Assembly (NCBI GenBank): GCA_947165895.1
Contig: CAMVCB010000006.1
Location: 300,576-364,575, forward strand
DNA length: 64,000 nt
Source of the DNA: an uncultured Treponema sp.
GTDB lineage: Bacteria > Spirochaetota > Spirochaetia > Treponematales > Treponemataceae
Direction of reading: 5' to 3'
The position numbers and the translations under genes are program-made. This document shows positions 25,273 to 34,166 of this stretch, piece after piece. Numbering within the stretch: position 1 is the first letter of the stretch; each line of letters starts with the position of its first letter. The notes beneath the pieces were generated by a model. The model was not told the DNA's origin and made no database searches. It was given only the letters and a program-made list of their open reading frames with translations.

Positions 25273-26675
25273 TTTCTAATACCTTTTTTTGTGTTTCTGT
25301 TTAGACCTCGTTTTATAATACTGGAAATATAAATAAATAGTAATATAAAAAAGCAAATTAAAATCATTATTATGCTGATAAAGTTTATGCTGTATGAATT
25401 GAGGGAAACATAACTGAACTTTGAAGATATTCCTTCTGATTTCATTACATTTTCCAGGGAGTTAAAACCAAGTTCTTCTATATCTGAATATGCAGATTCC
25501 TTAAAACTTTCATCAAAGGAAAGTGTTTTTGTCTTTAATACGATTTTTCCGTTTTCTTCCTCGTAATATGGGAATTCAACTTTTGAATAATCCTTATTAT
25601 CTGCCATATTTTCGCTGTTAATTGAACGGTAAGGAGCGGTTTTTATCTTCCAGTTCCACCTGTAATAATCTTCAAGCTGAGGAAGCTCCTGGCTCTGCAC
25701 GCTGGCCTTTCCTGGCAAGAGAATTTTGGAGAATTTCGAGGCCGGATTAGACTTTGAAGAAATCAGGCTTGTTACAAGAAAAATGAGCACTATCAGGATT
25801 GAAAGCGGCAGAAGAAAAAAGGTCTTTTCTGTAAAAAGCTCGATTCTTTTTGCCGGAAGAATAAAAATTGACTGGAAAGGACGTTTTCTGCATAAATATT
25901 CTTCAATATCCTTATAAAGAATTAGGGCAGAAAATAATCCTGCGGCATAAAAAATAAATAGAAGAGCCGTAATTTTTGTAGAAAAAATAATATTCAATAA
26001 AATCGTTGCAAAAAGGATTGCAAAAATCTTTTGTTTTTTGAAAAAAGAAAAAAGACCTTCCCTATTCCACAGCCTTGAAAGCAAAAATAAAAAGAGATGA
26101 ATTAAAATCAGGGCTGTCGCAACTGAATAAAAAGGATTGCAGAGGACAAAAACAATTGAAAATGCCGAACCGATGGCATAAACCCATTTATTTTTTGCAA
26201 AAATAAAGAGGAGGGCTGCAAAAATTATTACAAAAAATGGAATTAAAAATGGATAAGAGGAATTTGTATCAAGTCCGCATTTGATTTTTTTATTTGCCAG
26301 ATGATTATAAGCATCTTCAAGGCGGGATTTATAATTTACCGGGACATAATAAAGCATGTAATTCTGGCTTTTATCAAAAAAGAAGGCGTCCCGCTTTTCT
26401 ATATAAGAATCATTTCCTTCAATTTTCATCATAGAAAGTTCAGGGGAATGCTTTGAAAGATTTACCGGAAGATACTGATTTGAAAGACTCACATAATCAT
26501 CTATCCCCAGGTCAGAAAAAACTGAGGTAACAGCATTCTGGTCTGCATTTCTTGCAACGTAAAGAATGTTATACTTTTTCCAGATCTGTCCGGAAGGCAC
26601 TGAACGGAAAGTAAAAATCACAAGAAGAGAAAGCAATGAGCAAAGGATGTAAATCAGTTTGTATTGGATTTTCAT
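25269..26675 (-). CDS. Polytopic membrane protein, unknown, first in Rnf-like block
   Basis: 468 residues. After an N-terminal helix there is an extracytoplasmic domain of about 120 residues. A run of 7-8 helices (about 145-330), a second soluble segment rich in acidic residues, and a final helix at 435-458 follow. No known motif or cofactor residue seen. It is coupled by 4-bp overlap to the rnfC-like gene and abuts the DUF212 gene. I infer an accessory subunit of the diverged complex, with low certainty. Confidence 0.7.
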   Translation of the reverse strand: MKIQYKLIYILCSLLSLLVIFTFRSVPSGQIWKKYNILYVARNADQNAVTSVFSDLGIDDYVSLSNQYLPVNLSKHSPELSMMKIEGNDSYIEKRDAFFFDKSQNYMLYYVPVNYKSRLEDAYNHLANKKIKCGLDTNSSYPFLIPFFVIIFAALLFIFAKNKWVYAIGSAFSIVFVLCNPFYSVATALILIHLFLFLLSRLWNREGLFSFFKKQKIFAILFATILLNIIFSTKITALLFIFYAAGLFSALILYKDIEEYLCRKRPFQSIFILPAKRIELFTEKTFFLLPLSILIVLIFLVTSLISSKSNPASKFSKILLPGKASVQSQELPQLEDYYRWNWKIKTAPYRSINSENMADNKDYSKVEFPYYEEENGKIVLKTKTLSFDESFKESAYSDIEELGFNSLENVMKSEGISSKFSYVSLNSYSINFISIIMILICFFILLFIYISSIIKRGLNRNTKKGIRK

Positions 26676-27170
26676 TTACTGCAACAATGAAAAAGCAAGT
26701 CCTACAAAAAAGCCCAGTACACAGCCGCAGATTACCTCTGTTGGTGTATGGCCAAGAACTTCTTTAATTACCTTATAAGATGTTAATAGATTTTTGCGGC
26801 TTAATTCGCAGCCGATTTCATTAATTTTTTTTGCCTGAATGCCGGTTGAGCGTCTAACTCCAAAGGCATCCCGGATTACTACAAAGAAAAACACAAGGGA
26901 AAGAATAAAAATGTCTGAACCGATTCCGTTTCTGAAGCCTATCGTGACGCAAAGCGAAGTTACAAGGGCTGAATGACTGGAAGGCATGCCGCCTGTTTTC
27001 CAGATGAGGTTTTCGAATAAATCTGTAAGTGAATGGATTCTTCCGTAAATGAGGCTGATGCTTGTCTTGATAAACTGTGCTATGAGCCAGCTGAAAACAC
27101 AGGCAAGTCCAACAGGATTTAGAAGAATGGCTCTGAGTTGTTCTGGTAATTCTGGTAATGTTCCATCCAT
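26676..27170 (-). CDS. Divergent PAP2 family protein (DUF212 type)
   Basis: 164 residues and about four membrane helices. Family hallmarks are the KTGGMPSSHSALVTSL block, containing the PSSH phosphatase-like signature, then RDAFGVRRSTGIQA and GHTPTEVICGCVLG. It is probably a membrane lipid-phosphate-type phosphatase or carrier; the substrate is unknown. No Shine-Dalgarno is present. The ATG is 10 nt from a TAAAAT box (27181-27186), so the mRNA leader would be only a few nucleotides. It heads the Rnf-like operon. Confidence 0.82.
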   Translation of the reverse strand: MDGTLPELPEQLRAILLNPVGLACVFSWLIAQFIKTSISLIYGRIHSLTDLFENLIWKTGGMPSSHSALVTSLCVTIGFRNGIGSDIFILSLVFFFVVIRDAFGVRRSTGIQAKKINEIGCELSRKNLLTSYKVIKEVLGHTPTEVICGCVLGFFVGLAFSLLQ

Positions 27171-27251
27171 AAGTTTATTAATTTTATCATGTATATGTAA
27201 AAATTTCTATCATTTTTTTATATACGTTAATCGACAAAAAAAACTTTTCTG

Positions 27252-27257
27252 CATAAT
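27252..27257 (+). promoter_or_regulatory. -10 box abutting pseudouridine synthase GTG start
   Basis: CATAAT ends 8 nt before the GTG at 27266, with a TG just upstream. A -35-like TCGACA lies at 27231-27236. No Shine-Dalgarno. Confidence 0.5.
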
Positions 27258-27265
27258 ATGTAAGT

Positions 27266-28279
27266 GTGGATTTTAAAGATTTTACGCTTGGAAAAAATGA
27301 TGATAACCGCAGGCTGGATAAGGTAATAAGAATATTTGCAGCCTCATTAAGTCTTTCTGAGCTATATAAATATTTACGAAAAGGCCTTATAAAAGTAAAC
27401 GGTAAAAAAGCAAAGCCCGAAACAAAGGTTTTTGAAAAGGATAAGATTTCGATAGCATCTTTTATTTTTGAAAAAAATCTGAATGAGAAAAATGGTCTTT
27501 GTTCGGATAACGCCTCCTGCCCGGCTTCAGCCCTTTCTTCAGCTGCCAGTCTGCCTTCCCTTTCTGTCGTTTTTGAAAATGACCACATCCTCATAATCGA
27601 TAAGCCATACGATATTGCTGTGCACGGAAAGCCTGATTCCCTTGATAAGGCGGTCGAAGTCTATTATAAAGAGAAAAAAAATGATGCTTCACTTTCCTTT
27701 AAGCCCGGCCCTCTTCACCGCCTGGACCGAAAAACAACAGGGCTTTTATGCTTTTCCATGAGCCTTGAAGGCGCCAGATGGTTTTCCCAAAATATTAAAA
27801 GCCATAATATTCAAAAAAAATATGCGGCTCTTGTGAGCGGAAAGCTTTTAAAATCAGAAAGATGGGAAGATGAAATTAAGAAAATCGATGATAATAAAAG
27901 CTTTAAAACTGTAGATGCAAAGAATTTTGATTTGTCTTCTGAAGCCGGAAGCGGTTATAAAAAGGCTGTAACTATTGTTTCTCCTGCAGGTTATGGTAAA
28001 TATGAAGGACAGGATGTTACTCTTGTATATTTTGATATAAAAACAGGAAGAACCCATCAAATCCGGGCCCAGTCTGCCCTTCATCAGCATCCTCTTCTCG
28101 GGGATACTGCGTACGGTGGAAAGAAGATTAAAGGCAAAAGAGATTTTTATCTTACTGCCTGCCAGCTTAGTTTTCCGGAAGAAAATCCTCTGGGACTTCC
28201 TTCTCTTGTAAAACCTCCTTTCCCAGAGGATTTTAAAAACTTCCTGACAAGTTGTTTCATTAAAGATTTCGGTTTATAA
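27266..28279 (+). CDS. RluA-family 23S rRNA pseudouridine synthase
   Basis: Isomerises uridine to pseudouridine in rRNA. The N-terminal S4 RNA-binding domain is at residues about 12-80 (LDKVIRIFAASLSLSELYKY). The catalytic domain carries HRLDRKTTG, with the essential Asp. The C-terminal KTGRTHQIRAQSA and GDTAYGG also fit. RluC-like by architecture, but the exact site is uncertain. It starts with GTG. It has a serine/alanine-rich insert near residues 85-105. Confidence 0.9.
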   Translation: MDFKDFTLGKNDDNRRLDKVIRIFAASLSLSELYKYLRKGLIKVNGKKAKPETKVFEKDKISIASFIFEKNLNEKNGLCSDNASCPASALSSAASLPSLSVVFENDHILIIDKPYDIAVHGKPDSLDKAVEVYYKEKKNDASLSFKPGPLHRLDRKTTGLLCFSMSLEGARWFSQNIKSHNIQKKYAALVSGKLLKSERWEDEIKKIDDNKSFKTVDAKNFDLSSEAGSGYKKAVTIVSPAGYGKYEGQDVTLVYFDIKTGRTHQIRAQSALHQHPLLGDTAYGGKKIKGKRDFYLTACQLSFPEENPLGLPSLVKPPFPEDFKNFLTSCFIKDFGL

Positions 28280-28280
28280 T
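28252..28280 (+). promoter_or_regulatory. Promoter with -10 box abutting the P-loop/Asp23 gene
   Basis: TTGTTT (28252-28257), 17 bp, TATAAT (28275-28280), then 6 nt to the ATG at 28287. The promoter lies within the 3' end of the preceding gene. It predicts a leaderless mRNA. Confidence 0.7.
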
Positions 28281-28286
28281 AAAGTA

Positions 28287-29201
28287 ATGGCTGATTTTGT
28301 AAAAAGTTTACTTCAGAAATTCAAACCTGTTATGGTATATGCTCTCGTCGGTGAAAGCGGAACTGGAAAAAGTTACCGTTCAAAGGGAGTCATGGAGCAG
28401 TATGGAATCAGGGCTATAATTGACGACGGTCTTTTGATTCAGGATGATAAAATCATTGCAGGACGCTCAGCCAAAAGGGAAAAAACTTATATGGGGGCTG
28501 TTCGGGTTGCCCTTTTTGATGACAAGGAGCACCGTGATTCGGTTGCAAAAATCCTCCGAAAGACAAGAATCAAAAAAATCCTTTTAATCGGAACTTCCGA
28601 AAAAATGGTAACAAAGATTGCCATGCGTCTTCAGCTGCCCCAGCCTCAGAAAATCATTCATATTGAAGAAATTGCCAGCCCTGAAGAAATTGAAAAGGCT
28701 CAGAAATCCCGCCATGTTGAAGGAAAACACGTAATTCCGGTTCCTTCGATTGAAGTTAAGCAGAAATATCCGACTATTTTTTCAAATTCCCTTCATGATT
28801 TAATCAATAAAAGCAGCTTCCTTTTGAAAAAGAAAAAGAATAACAGCGGCAGGATGATTGAAAAATCTATTGTAAAACCGGAATTTTCCAAAAAAGGAAG
28901 AATAGAAATTTCTGAGGCCGCGCTGACACAAATGACAATGCACTGTGTTAATGAATGTGCCCCTGACGTAAAAGTTAAAAAGATTGCGATTAAAAAAGAC
29001 AGCCGCGGCTACAGACTTTTAGTTACGATTGACGTTCCTTTCGGAACCCAGCTGACAGGAAAGGTTCATAAGCTGCAGCAGTATATTATCGATAAAATTG
29101 AATCCTTTACCGGCATTCTTATCGAAGACGTAAATATCATCATCGATAAGATTACCATGGAAAAACGTGACTCAGCCGCTCAGCCTAAAAACAAAAAATA
29201 G
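28287..29201 (+). CDS. P-loop NTPase fused to Asp23/Gls24-like domain
   Basis: 304 residues. The Walker A motif is VGESGTGKSYRSK (residues about 20-32). The P-loop domain extends to about residue 170 with LFDDKEHRD and KKILLIGTSEKM. After a lysine-rich linker, residues 195-290 read as an Asp23/Gls24 domain (KGRIEISEAALTQM ... LLVTIDVPFGTQLTGKVHKL, shown in part). Asp23 proteins are linked to envelope stress, but the role of this fusion is unknown. It is convergent with pcnB, 9 bp apart. Confidence 0.75.
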   Translation: MADFVKSLLQKFKPVMVYALVGESGTGKSYRSKGVMEQYGIRAIIDDGLLIQDDKIIAGRSAKREKTYMGAVRVALFDDKEHRDSVAKILRKTRIKKILLIGTSEKMVTKIAMRLQLPQPQKIIHIEEIASPEEIEKAQKSRHVEGKHVIPVPSIEVKQKYPTIFSNSLHDLINKSSFLLKKKKNNSGRMIEKSIVKPEFSKKGRIEISEAALTQMTMHCVNECAPDVKVKKIAIKKDSRGYRLLVTIDVPFGTQLTGKVHKLQQYIIDKIESFTGILIEDVNIIIDKITMEKRDSAAQPKNKK

Positions 29202-29210
29202 TAAAAAGCC

Positions 29211-30323
29211 TTAATCCTTCTTTTTGCCTTTCTTTGCCTTCTTAGGCTTTTCCTTATCATTGATTTTTATGCTGACTCCAAGATTCTGCATTGCACTTTT
29301 TACGGCATATTCCAGTTCTTTCCTTACAGGATTCATCGGAAGCACAAAATTACGGCATTCAGTCCAGGTTTTTGCGTACAGTTCGCTGACAGAAGATTTA
29401 TTCTGAATTTCTTTTTTCCAGTCTGTAAGGCTTTCCACAAAATCCTGAATCATAAATACCATCTTTTTTCCAAGCCGGGAATCAGCTTTTGTTTCATTAA
29501 GCTGGTCAAGCTTTTTTATGCTTTCCATGTATTTTCGCTCAAATGCCTTGCTTTCATAAATAAGGGCTGTTGCAGATGGCTGAAGATACATATATAAATC
29601 ACACTTCAAGGCTTCAGAAATAATCAAAGAGGCATGATTAGAATTCAATATTTTTAGCATTTCCTCGGTAAGACGTGATGGAGAAACGCTTGAAAGAAGA
29701 CCTGCAGAAATCCTGATTTTGTGATGAAGCATGCGGGGCATTTTTGCATGAGTTGTTGCTGAATACTTGATTGCACGAAGCATACGAACCGGGTCTTCTA
29801 CAAAAATCTTGTCTACCGGGATAACCGGGCGGAGAACATGCTTTTTTATGTCTTTAAGTCCGCCCACATAATCAATTACCTGCTCCATAAGAGGATCATA
29901 GTAAAGGGCATTCATTGTAAAGTCCCTTCGCTGAACATCCTCTTCAATTGTTCCAAAGCTGTTGCCGACAGAACCTTCACTTATTGAACGGAATGTGCTT
30001 ACCTCGAAAATCTTTTCACCAAAAACAACGTGAACAAGACGAAAGCGGCGTCCGATTATGCGAGAATTTCTGAATATTTTTTTTATCTTAGATGGGGTTG
30101 CGTCAGTAACAATATCAAAATCTTTTGGTTTATTTCCGACAATCAGATCCCTGACTGCACCGCCAACGATGTAGGCCGTAAAGTCTGCATCCTTGAGGCG
30201 GTTTATTATCTGTAAGGCATCAGGATCGATGTTGTCGTGTGATATAAGATGTTCTGACTTTGTGTAAACTACAGCTTTTTTTACAAGCTTCCCATTCTTA
30301 TCAGTACCATAACGATATAACAC
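29211..30323 (-). CDS. pcnB: Poly(A) polymerase, PcnB-type nucleotidyltransferase
   Basis: Adds poly(A) tails that mark RNA for decay. It has GGAVRDLIVG with the metal-binding DFDIV. The sequence IGRRFRLVHVVFGEKIFEVSTFR distinguishes PcnB from CCA enzymes. The lysine-rich tail (KPKKAKKGKKKD) is also typical. 370 residues. The start is GTG. No Shine-Dalgarno; a full promoter sits 9 nt upstream. Confidence 0.88.
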   Translation of the reverse strand: MLYRYGTDKNGKLVKKAVVYTKSEHLISHDNIDPDALQIINRLKDADFTAYIVGGAVRDLIVGNKPKDFDIVTDATPSKIKKIFRNSRIIGRRFRLVHVVFGEKIFEVSTFRSISEGSVGNSFGTIEEDVQRRDFTMNALYYDPLMEQVIDYVGGLKDIKKHVLRPVIPVDKIFVEDPVRMLRAIKYSATTHAKMPRMLHHKIRISAGLLSSVSPSRLTEEMLKILNSNHASLIISEALKCDLYMYLQPSATALIYESKAFERKYMESIKKLDQLNETKADSRLGKKMVFMIQDFVESLTDWKKEIQNKSSVSELYAKTWTECRNFVLPMNPVRKELEYAVKSAMQNLGVSIKINDKEKPKKAKKGKKKD

Positions 30324-30332
30324 GATTTACAA

Positions 30333-30361
30333 ATAATAAGGGAAAATAAGAATACAATCAA
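30333..30361 (-). promoter_or_regulatory. Promoter with -10 box abutting pcnB GTG start
   Basis: On the minus strand TTGATT (30356-30361), 17 bp, TATTAT (30333-30338), then 9 nt to GTG at 30321-30323. It predicts a leaderless or nearly leaderless mRNA. Confidence 0.65.
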
Positions 30362-30379
30362 CTAGGTGCTAAAAAACTG

Positions 30380-31327
30380 TTAAAGAAGCGAATTAAACCA
30401 GTCAATTACATCCTTTTCTACAGTTTCCTTGTCATCCTCATTAAAGATTTCATGACGGTCGCCTAAGTAGGTCTTGATTGAAAGGTTTTTAACTCCGTTT
30501 GCCTTATAAATATTAAAGAGCTTATTGATTGTAGCTCCGTAAGAACCGACAGGGTCTTCTGAACCGTAGATAAAGAAAACCGGAAGATCGTTAGAAATCT
30601 TTTTAATGTTTGCGCTCTTGTGGATTTTTTTTAGTCCGTGAGTCATGTCATAGAAAAAGGATGTTGTAAGAGGTATTCCGCACCAGGCATCATCATTGTA
30701 CATCTGGATATTCAGTTCGTTTTTAGAAAGCCAGTCAACTTCTGTCTTTTTTTCTGTCCGCTTATTGTAAGAACCGAAAGAAAGATTTGAAAGGAATTTG
30801 AGTTTAGAATCTGCTCCAAAAAGGCATTTTGCTATGGCAGTGCAGATGCAGCCGCCTGTAATCAGGGCTCCCATAGGGCCTGCAGTTCCGCAAAGAATAC
30901 AGCCGTCAATTTCCTTATCCTTACTGTATTTTTCAATATAGCCCTGGGAAACAAAGGAACCGAAAGAGTGGCCTAAAAGAAATATTTTTTTACCTTCAAA
31001 CTCTTTTCTGTCATTTAAAATCATTTCGTGAAGGTCTTCTACCACGCGGTCAAAGCCTTTTTTATCTGCTAATTTTCCGAATTTTCCCTTTCCTTTTTTT
31101 TCTGCATTTTCTGCTGTGCGTCCATGTCCCCTCATGTCATACGCAACCAGGGCATAATCGTTTTCACAAAGAACGGAACCTAATCGGTCATAACGAAGAG
31201 AATGTTCTGCAAGACCGTGATGAAGCTGAATAACTCCTTTTATATTTTCTGCGTCATCCGGAAGCCATTTATTTGTCCAGATTTCGCCTCCATCGCTCAA
31301 AGTAATAAAATCTCCCTTAGTAGTCAT
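30380..31327 (-). CDS. Alpha/beta hydrolase, monoacylglycerol lipase-like
   Basis: 315 residues of the serine aminopeptidase S33/hydrolase-4 type. It has the oxyanion HHGLAEHSLRYD, the conserved YDMRGHGRT and the nucleophile elbow LGHSFGSFVSQ. The acid is probably in YGSEDPVG and the histidine in GDRHEIFNE. Cytoplasmic, with no signal peptide. It likely cleaves lysophospholipid or monoacylglycerol. The ATG at 31325-31327 is chosen over a GTG two codons upstream because GAGG lies 5-6 nt before it. Confidence 0.85.
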   Translation of the reverse strand: MTTKGDFITLSDGGEIWTNKWLPDDAENIKGVIQLHHGLAEHSLRYDRLGSVLCENDYALVAYDMRGHGRTAENAEKKGKGKFGKLADKKGFDRVVEDLHEMILNDRKEFEGKKIFLLGHSFGSFVSQGYIEKYSKDKEIDGCILCGTAGPMGALITGGCICTAIAKCLFGADSKLKFLSNLSFGSYNKRTEKKTEVDWLSKNELNIQMYNDDAWCGIPLTTSFFYDMTHGLKKIHKSANIKKISNDLPVFFIYGSEDPVGSYGATINKLFNIYKANGVKNLSIKTYLGDRHEIFNEDDKETVEKDVIDWFNSLL

Positions 31328-31343
31328 AAACACCTCAAAAATG

Positions 31344-31349
31344 TAAAAT
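31344..31349 (+). promoter_or_regulatory. -10 box abutting TrmA/RlmD-like gene (leaderless)
   Basis: TAAAAT, then 7 nt to the ATG at 31357. A weak -35 TAGTCA lies at 31321-31326 (17-bp spacer). No Shine-Dalgarno. Confidence 0.5.
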
Positions 31350-31356
31350 TGATAAT

Positions 31357-32574
31357 ATGAATATTATAACAGATAAAATTGTTTTTGGGGGAAATTCTAT
31401 TTCAAAAATTGATGGAAAAACTGTATTCATCCCCTACACCCTTCCCGGAGAAAAACTGGAAGTAACAATAACTGAAGAAAAAAGAGATTACGATATTGCA
31501 AAAATAGATAAAATTCTTGAGGCTTCAAAATATCGTGTGCAGCCAGCCTGCCCTTATTATCAGAAATGCGGCGGCTGCAATATGATGCACATAGAGCCTG
31601 CATATCAGAGGGAACTTCGCAAGCAGATTTTGAGTGATATTTTTATGCAGAATGGAATTGATGTTGAAGGCAAAATTAAGGCAGTTTACGGACCTGACTT
31701 TAATTACCGGGCCCGTTTTCAGCTCAATGACGGAGGCCTTTCTCAAAAAGCCAGCAACAATATAATTCCTGTAGAAAAATGCCTTTGTGCCGAAAAGCCT
31801 GTAAATGACTGGCTGGAAAGTAGTACTGCAGGCAGGCGGCCTAAGGGGCGCATTCACCTTTTTGGAAGCTCTTTTATGACTGCTTCTGATGAAAATCAGC
31901 TTGTAATCTGCAGTGAAGAATCACAGAAAAAAACTGGTATTGTTACAAAAGGCGGCGTAAAAAACAAAAAGCTTAAGCTAAAGGAAAATCATTATTTTTC
32001 CGGCTCGGTGATTAGTGAAGAAAATACTGCCACTGTAAAAATAGCCGGCAAGGAACTTACATTTGATGTGCGCGGCTTTTTTCAGTCAAATCTCTTTGTT
32101 TTTGAAAAGGTTGTAAAGCTGATTTGTGATACTCTTGGTCAGGGAGAAAATGTCCTTGATATGTATGCGGGCTGCGGTTCAATTTCAACCTTCCTTTCAG
32201 ATAAGTTTAAGAATGTAGTTTTAGTAGAGCATAACCGCGACGCTTTAGTTTTTGCAGAAAAAAATATGGCTGGAAAAAAACATACAAGCTTTGGACTTTC
32301 CGGCGCCGCATGGGTAAAAAACTGTTCCGCCAGCTCTCCTTCCTTTGACGCCTGTGTCGTTGACCCTCCGCGTTCCGGCATGGAAAAAGAAGTCTGTGAT
32401 TATCTATGTAAATCAGGAATTCCCCAGATTCGTTCTCTTTCCTGCGACCCGGCAACTCATGCCCGCGACTGTGCAAAGCTGATAAAAGCCGGCTATTCGC
32501 TTGAAGAGCTTTATCTTCTTGATTTTTATCCCAATACAAGTCACATCGAAAGTCTTGCAGTCTTTGTAAAATGA
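31357..32574 (+). CDS. 23S rRNA (uracil-5-)-methyltransferase, RumA/RlmD-like
   Basis: SAM-dependent C5-methylation of uridine. An N-terminal TRAM-like region precedes an iron-sulfur motif CPYYQKCGGCNMMH. The Rossmann methyltransferase domain has VLDMYAGCGSIS, and VVDPPRSGME provides the motif around the catalytic domain. The nucleophilic Cys is probably in LSCDPATHARD. At 405 residues it is the size of RlmD/RlmCD; the exact target (rRNA versus tRNA) is undecided. Confidence 0.88.
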   Translation: MNIITDKIVFGGNSISKIDGKTVFIPYTLPGEKLEVTITEEKRDYDIAKIDKILEASKYRVQPACPYYQKCGGCNMMHIEPAYQRELRKQILSDIFMQNGIDVEGKIKAVYGPDFNYRARFQLNDGGLSQKASNNIIPVEKCLCAEKPVNDWLESSTAGRRPKGRIHLFGSSFMTASDENQLVICSEESQKKTGIVTKGGVKNKKLKLKENHYFSGSVISEENTATVKIAGKELTFDVRGFFQSNLFVFEKVVKLICDTLGQGENVLDMYAGCGSISTFLSDKFKNVVLVEHNRDALVFAEKNMAGKKHTSFGLSGAAWVKNCSASSPSFDACVVDPPRSGMEKEVCDYLCKSGIPQIRSLSCDPATHARDCAKLIKAGYSLEELYLLDFYPNTSHIESLAVFVK

Positions 32575-34094
32575 AGTTGATAAACCTGATTTCAGTCCTT
32601 TGTTTTCTCTTTTGTGTCACCTTCCATGCGGCAGGGACAACTTCCGCAGGAAAAAGTGCCTCTGGGGCAACTTCATCTGTAAGAAGTGTCCCGGGGGCGG
32701 CTGCAGCCGGTAGTCCGGGAGCAGGCGGCGTAAATGCCTCAGGTGAAAATGCATCTTTCCTCTGGCAGGCAGTTCTTTCCGGCAAGGTGCTTTCTGAGCC
32801 CGCCCTTTTAAGCTACGGCTTTTGCGTCATCACCGATGCAAAAAAAATTGACTGCATATCCTTTCTGGGCGTAAAAGTCTGGGAAAAGGAAATTCCTTAT
32901 CCGCGTACAAGCTCAGCCTTTGCCCTTTCGGATGATTTTATTCTTGTCTGCCAGAATAATTCCGGGATAGTAAGCCTTTTGAATCCCAGCGGGCTTTGTT
33001 TATGGGAAAAACAGATAGATTTTGAATGTAAGGGGGCTCTTCCTCTCTGGGACGGACGTTTTTTGATTTTTGGAAGCTCTGAAATCATCTGCTTTGGAAT
33101 TAACGGAATAAAAAAATGGCAGATTAAAAATGAAAGTCAAAATCTAATTCTTAATGACTGTACTTTTCTGCCCCAGACTGATAATGATGGTTATATTTAT
33201 TTTGAGCTTTCTGATTCAAGGGCTTTAAAAATATCTCCTTTTGGAAAATATGAAATATCTTCTTATGATTTTGAGATGGAAAAAAAGATTCTTAGTGAAA
33301 AAAAAGAAATTGAAGAAAAGCTTGTAAAGGAAAATTTCAGCCGGGAACGCATAAAAAAAGCCTTTCTTACTCCGGAATTAGACCTGGTTTTGTGTAAGGA
33401 AGACTGGAATATCGAGCTTTATTCACTTTTGACCCGGGAAGAAAAAAAGAAATATTCATATTTTTTTACAAAAGTGTCTAAAAAATCATACAGAAATTTT
33501 TACAACCTTAACCAGATTTATTCGATTATCACAAATAATGATGAAATAAGTGACCAGATCCGCCTTAAAAAGCTTTCGGATGGCCTTTACGGCCAGGATG
33601 AAATTATTTATGCCTCGGAAGCCCTGAACGTTCTGCAGTCTTATCAGAATGAAATAAATACAAATCAGTTTGGAGACGGTTTTGTTCATTCTGAATATGA
33701 GGCCAATGCCAAGGATTTTGAGGTTGTAATAAAACAGATTCCTCTTTTTGCTTCCTCTGACTTTTCAAAAGTAAGTGCAGATTATATTGCCCACACAAAA
33801 AATTTCGCCGTTCTAAAGCTGATTTTACAATCGGTTTCGGAATGTGGTTATGACCCTGATTTACAGATTTTGACTGCCATTCAAAACCGTACAAGAAATA
33901 TTTCTTATAAAAACGAAGAAATTTTATGCGCCATGTGCGATGCAATTTTTGAAATATGCCGTTTTATGGGCCGTTCTGCCTACTATAAAAAAGGAAAACT
34001 CATACTTGCGGATTTTTTATCCAGTCAGAATACAAACCGGGTTAAAGCTCACGCAAGAAAAACTTTTTCTAAAATAAAGCTTCTTGAACTGTAA
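32571..34094 (+). CDS. Secreted PQQ-like beta-propeller protein
   Basis: 507 residues. A signal peptide (MKLINLISVLCFLFC...) is followed by a low-complexity S/A/G linker (about 20-60). Repeats such as KVWEKEIPYP, LCLWEKQIDF and IKKWQIKN resemble PQQ-propeller blades that start with a tryptophan-containing strand. The C-terminal half (about 240-507) is charged, helical and unrecognised. The ATG overlaps the methyltransferase stop by 4 bp. Upstream of the P83/100 gene, so probably a cell-envelope protein. Confidence 0.72.
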   Translation: MKLINLISVLCFLFCVTFHAAGTTSAGKSASGATSSVRSVPGAAAAGSPGAGGVNASGENASFLWQAVLSGKVLSEPALLSYGFCVITDAKKIDCISFLGVKVWEKEIPYPRTSSAFALSDDFILVCQNNSGIVSLLNPSGLCLWEKQIDFECKGALPLWDGRFLIFGSSEIICFGINGIKKWQIKNESQNLILNDCTFLPQTDNDGYIYFELSDSRALKISPFGKYEISSYDFEMEKKILSEKKEIEEKLVKENFSRERIKKAFLTPELDLVLCKEDWNIELYSLLTREEKKKYSYFFTKVSKKSYRNFYNLNQIYSIITNNDEISDQIRLKKLSDGLYGQDEIIYASEALNVLQSYQNEINTNQFGDGFVHSEYEANAKDFEVVIKQIPLFASSDFSKVSADYIAHTKNFAVLKLILQSVSECGYDPDLQILTAIQNRTRNISYKNEEILCAMCDAIFEICRFMGRSAYYKKGKLILADFLSSQNTNRVKAHARKTFSKIKLLEL

Positions 34095-34166
34095 GACATA
34101 GTCTTTTTGGTCGATAATTTACATGATAAATGTTATTATATTTCAAGCAGAATTAACGGAGTTTTT

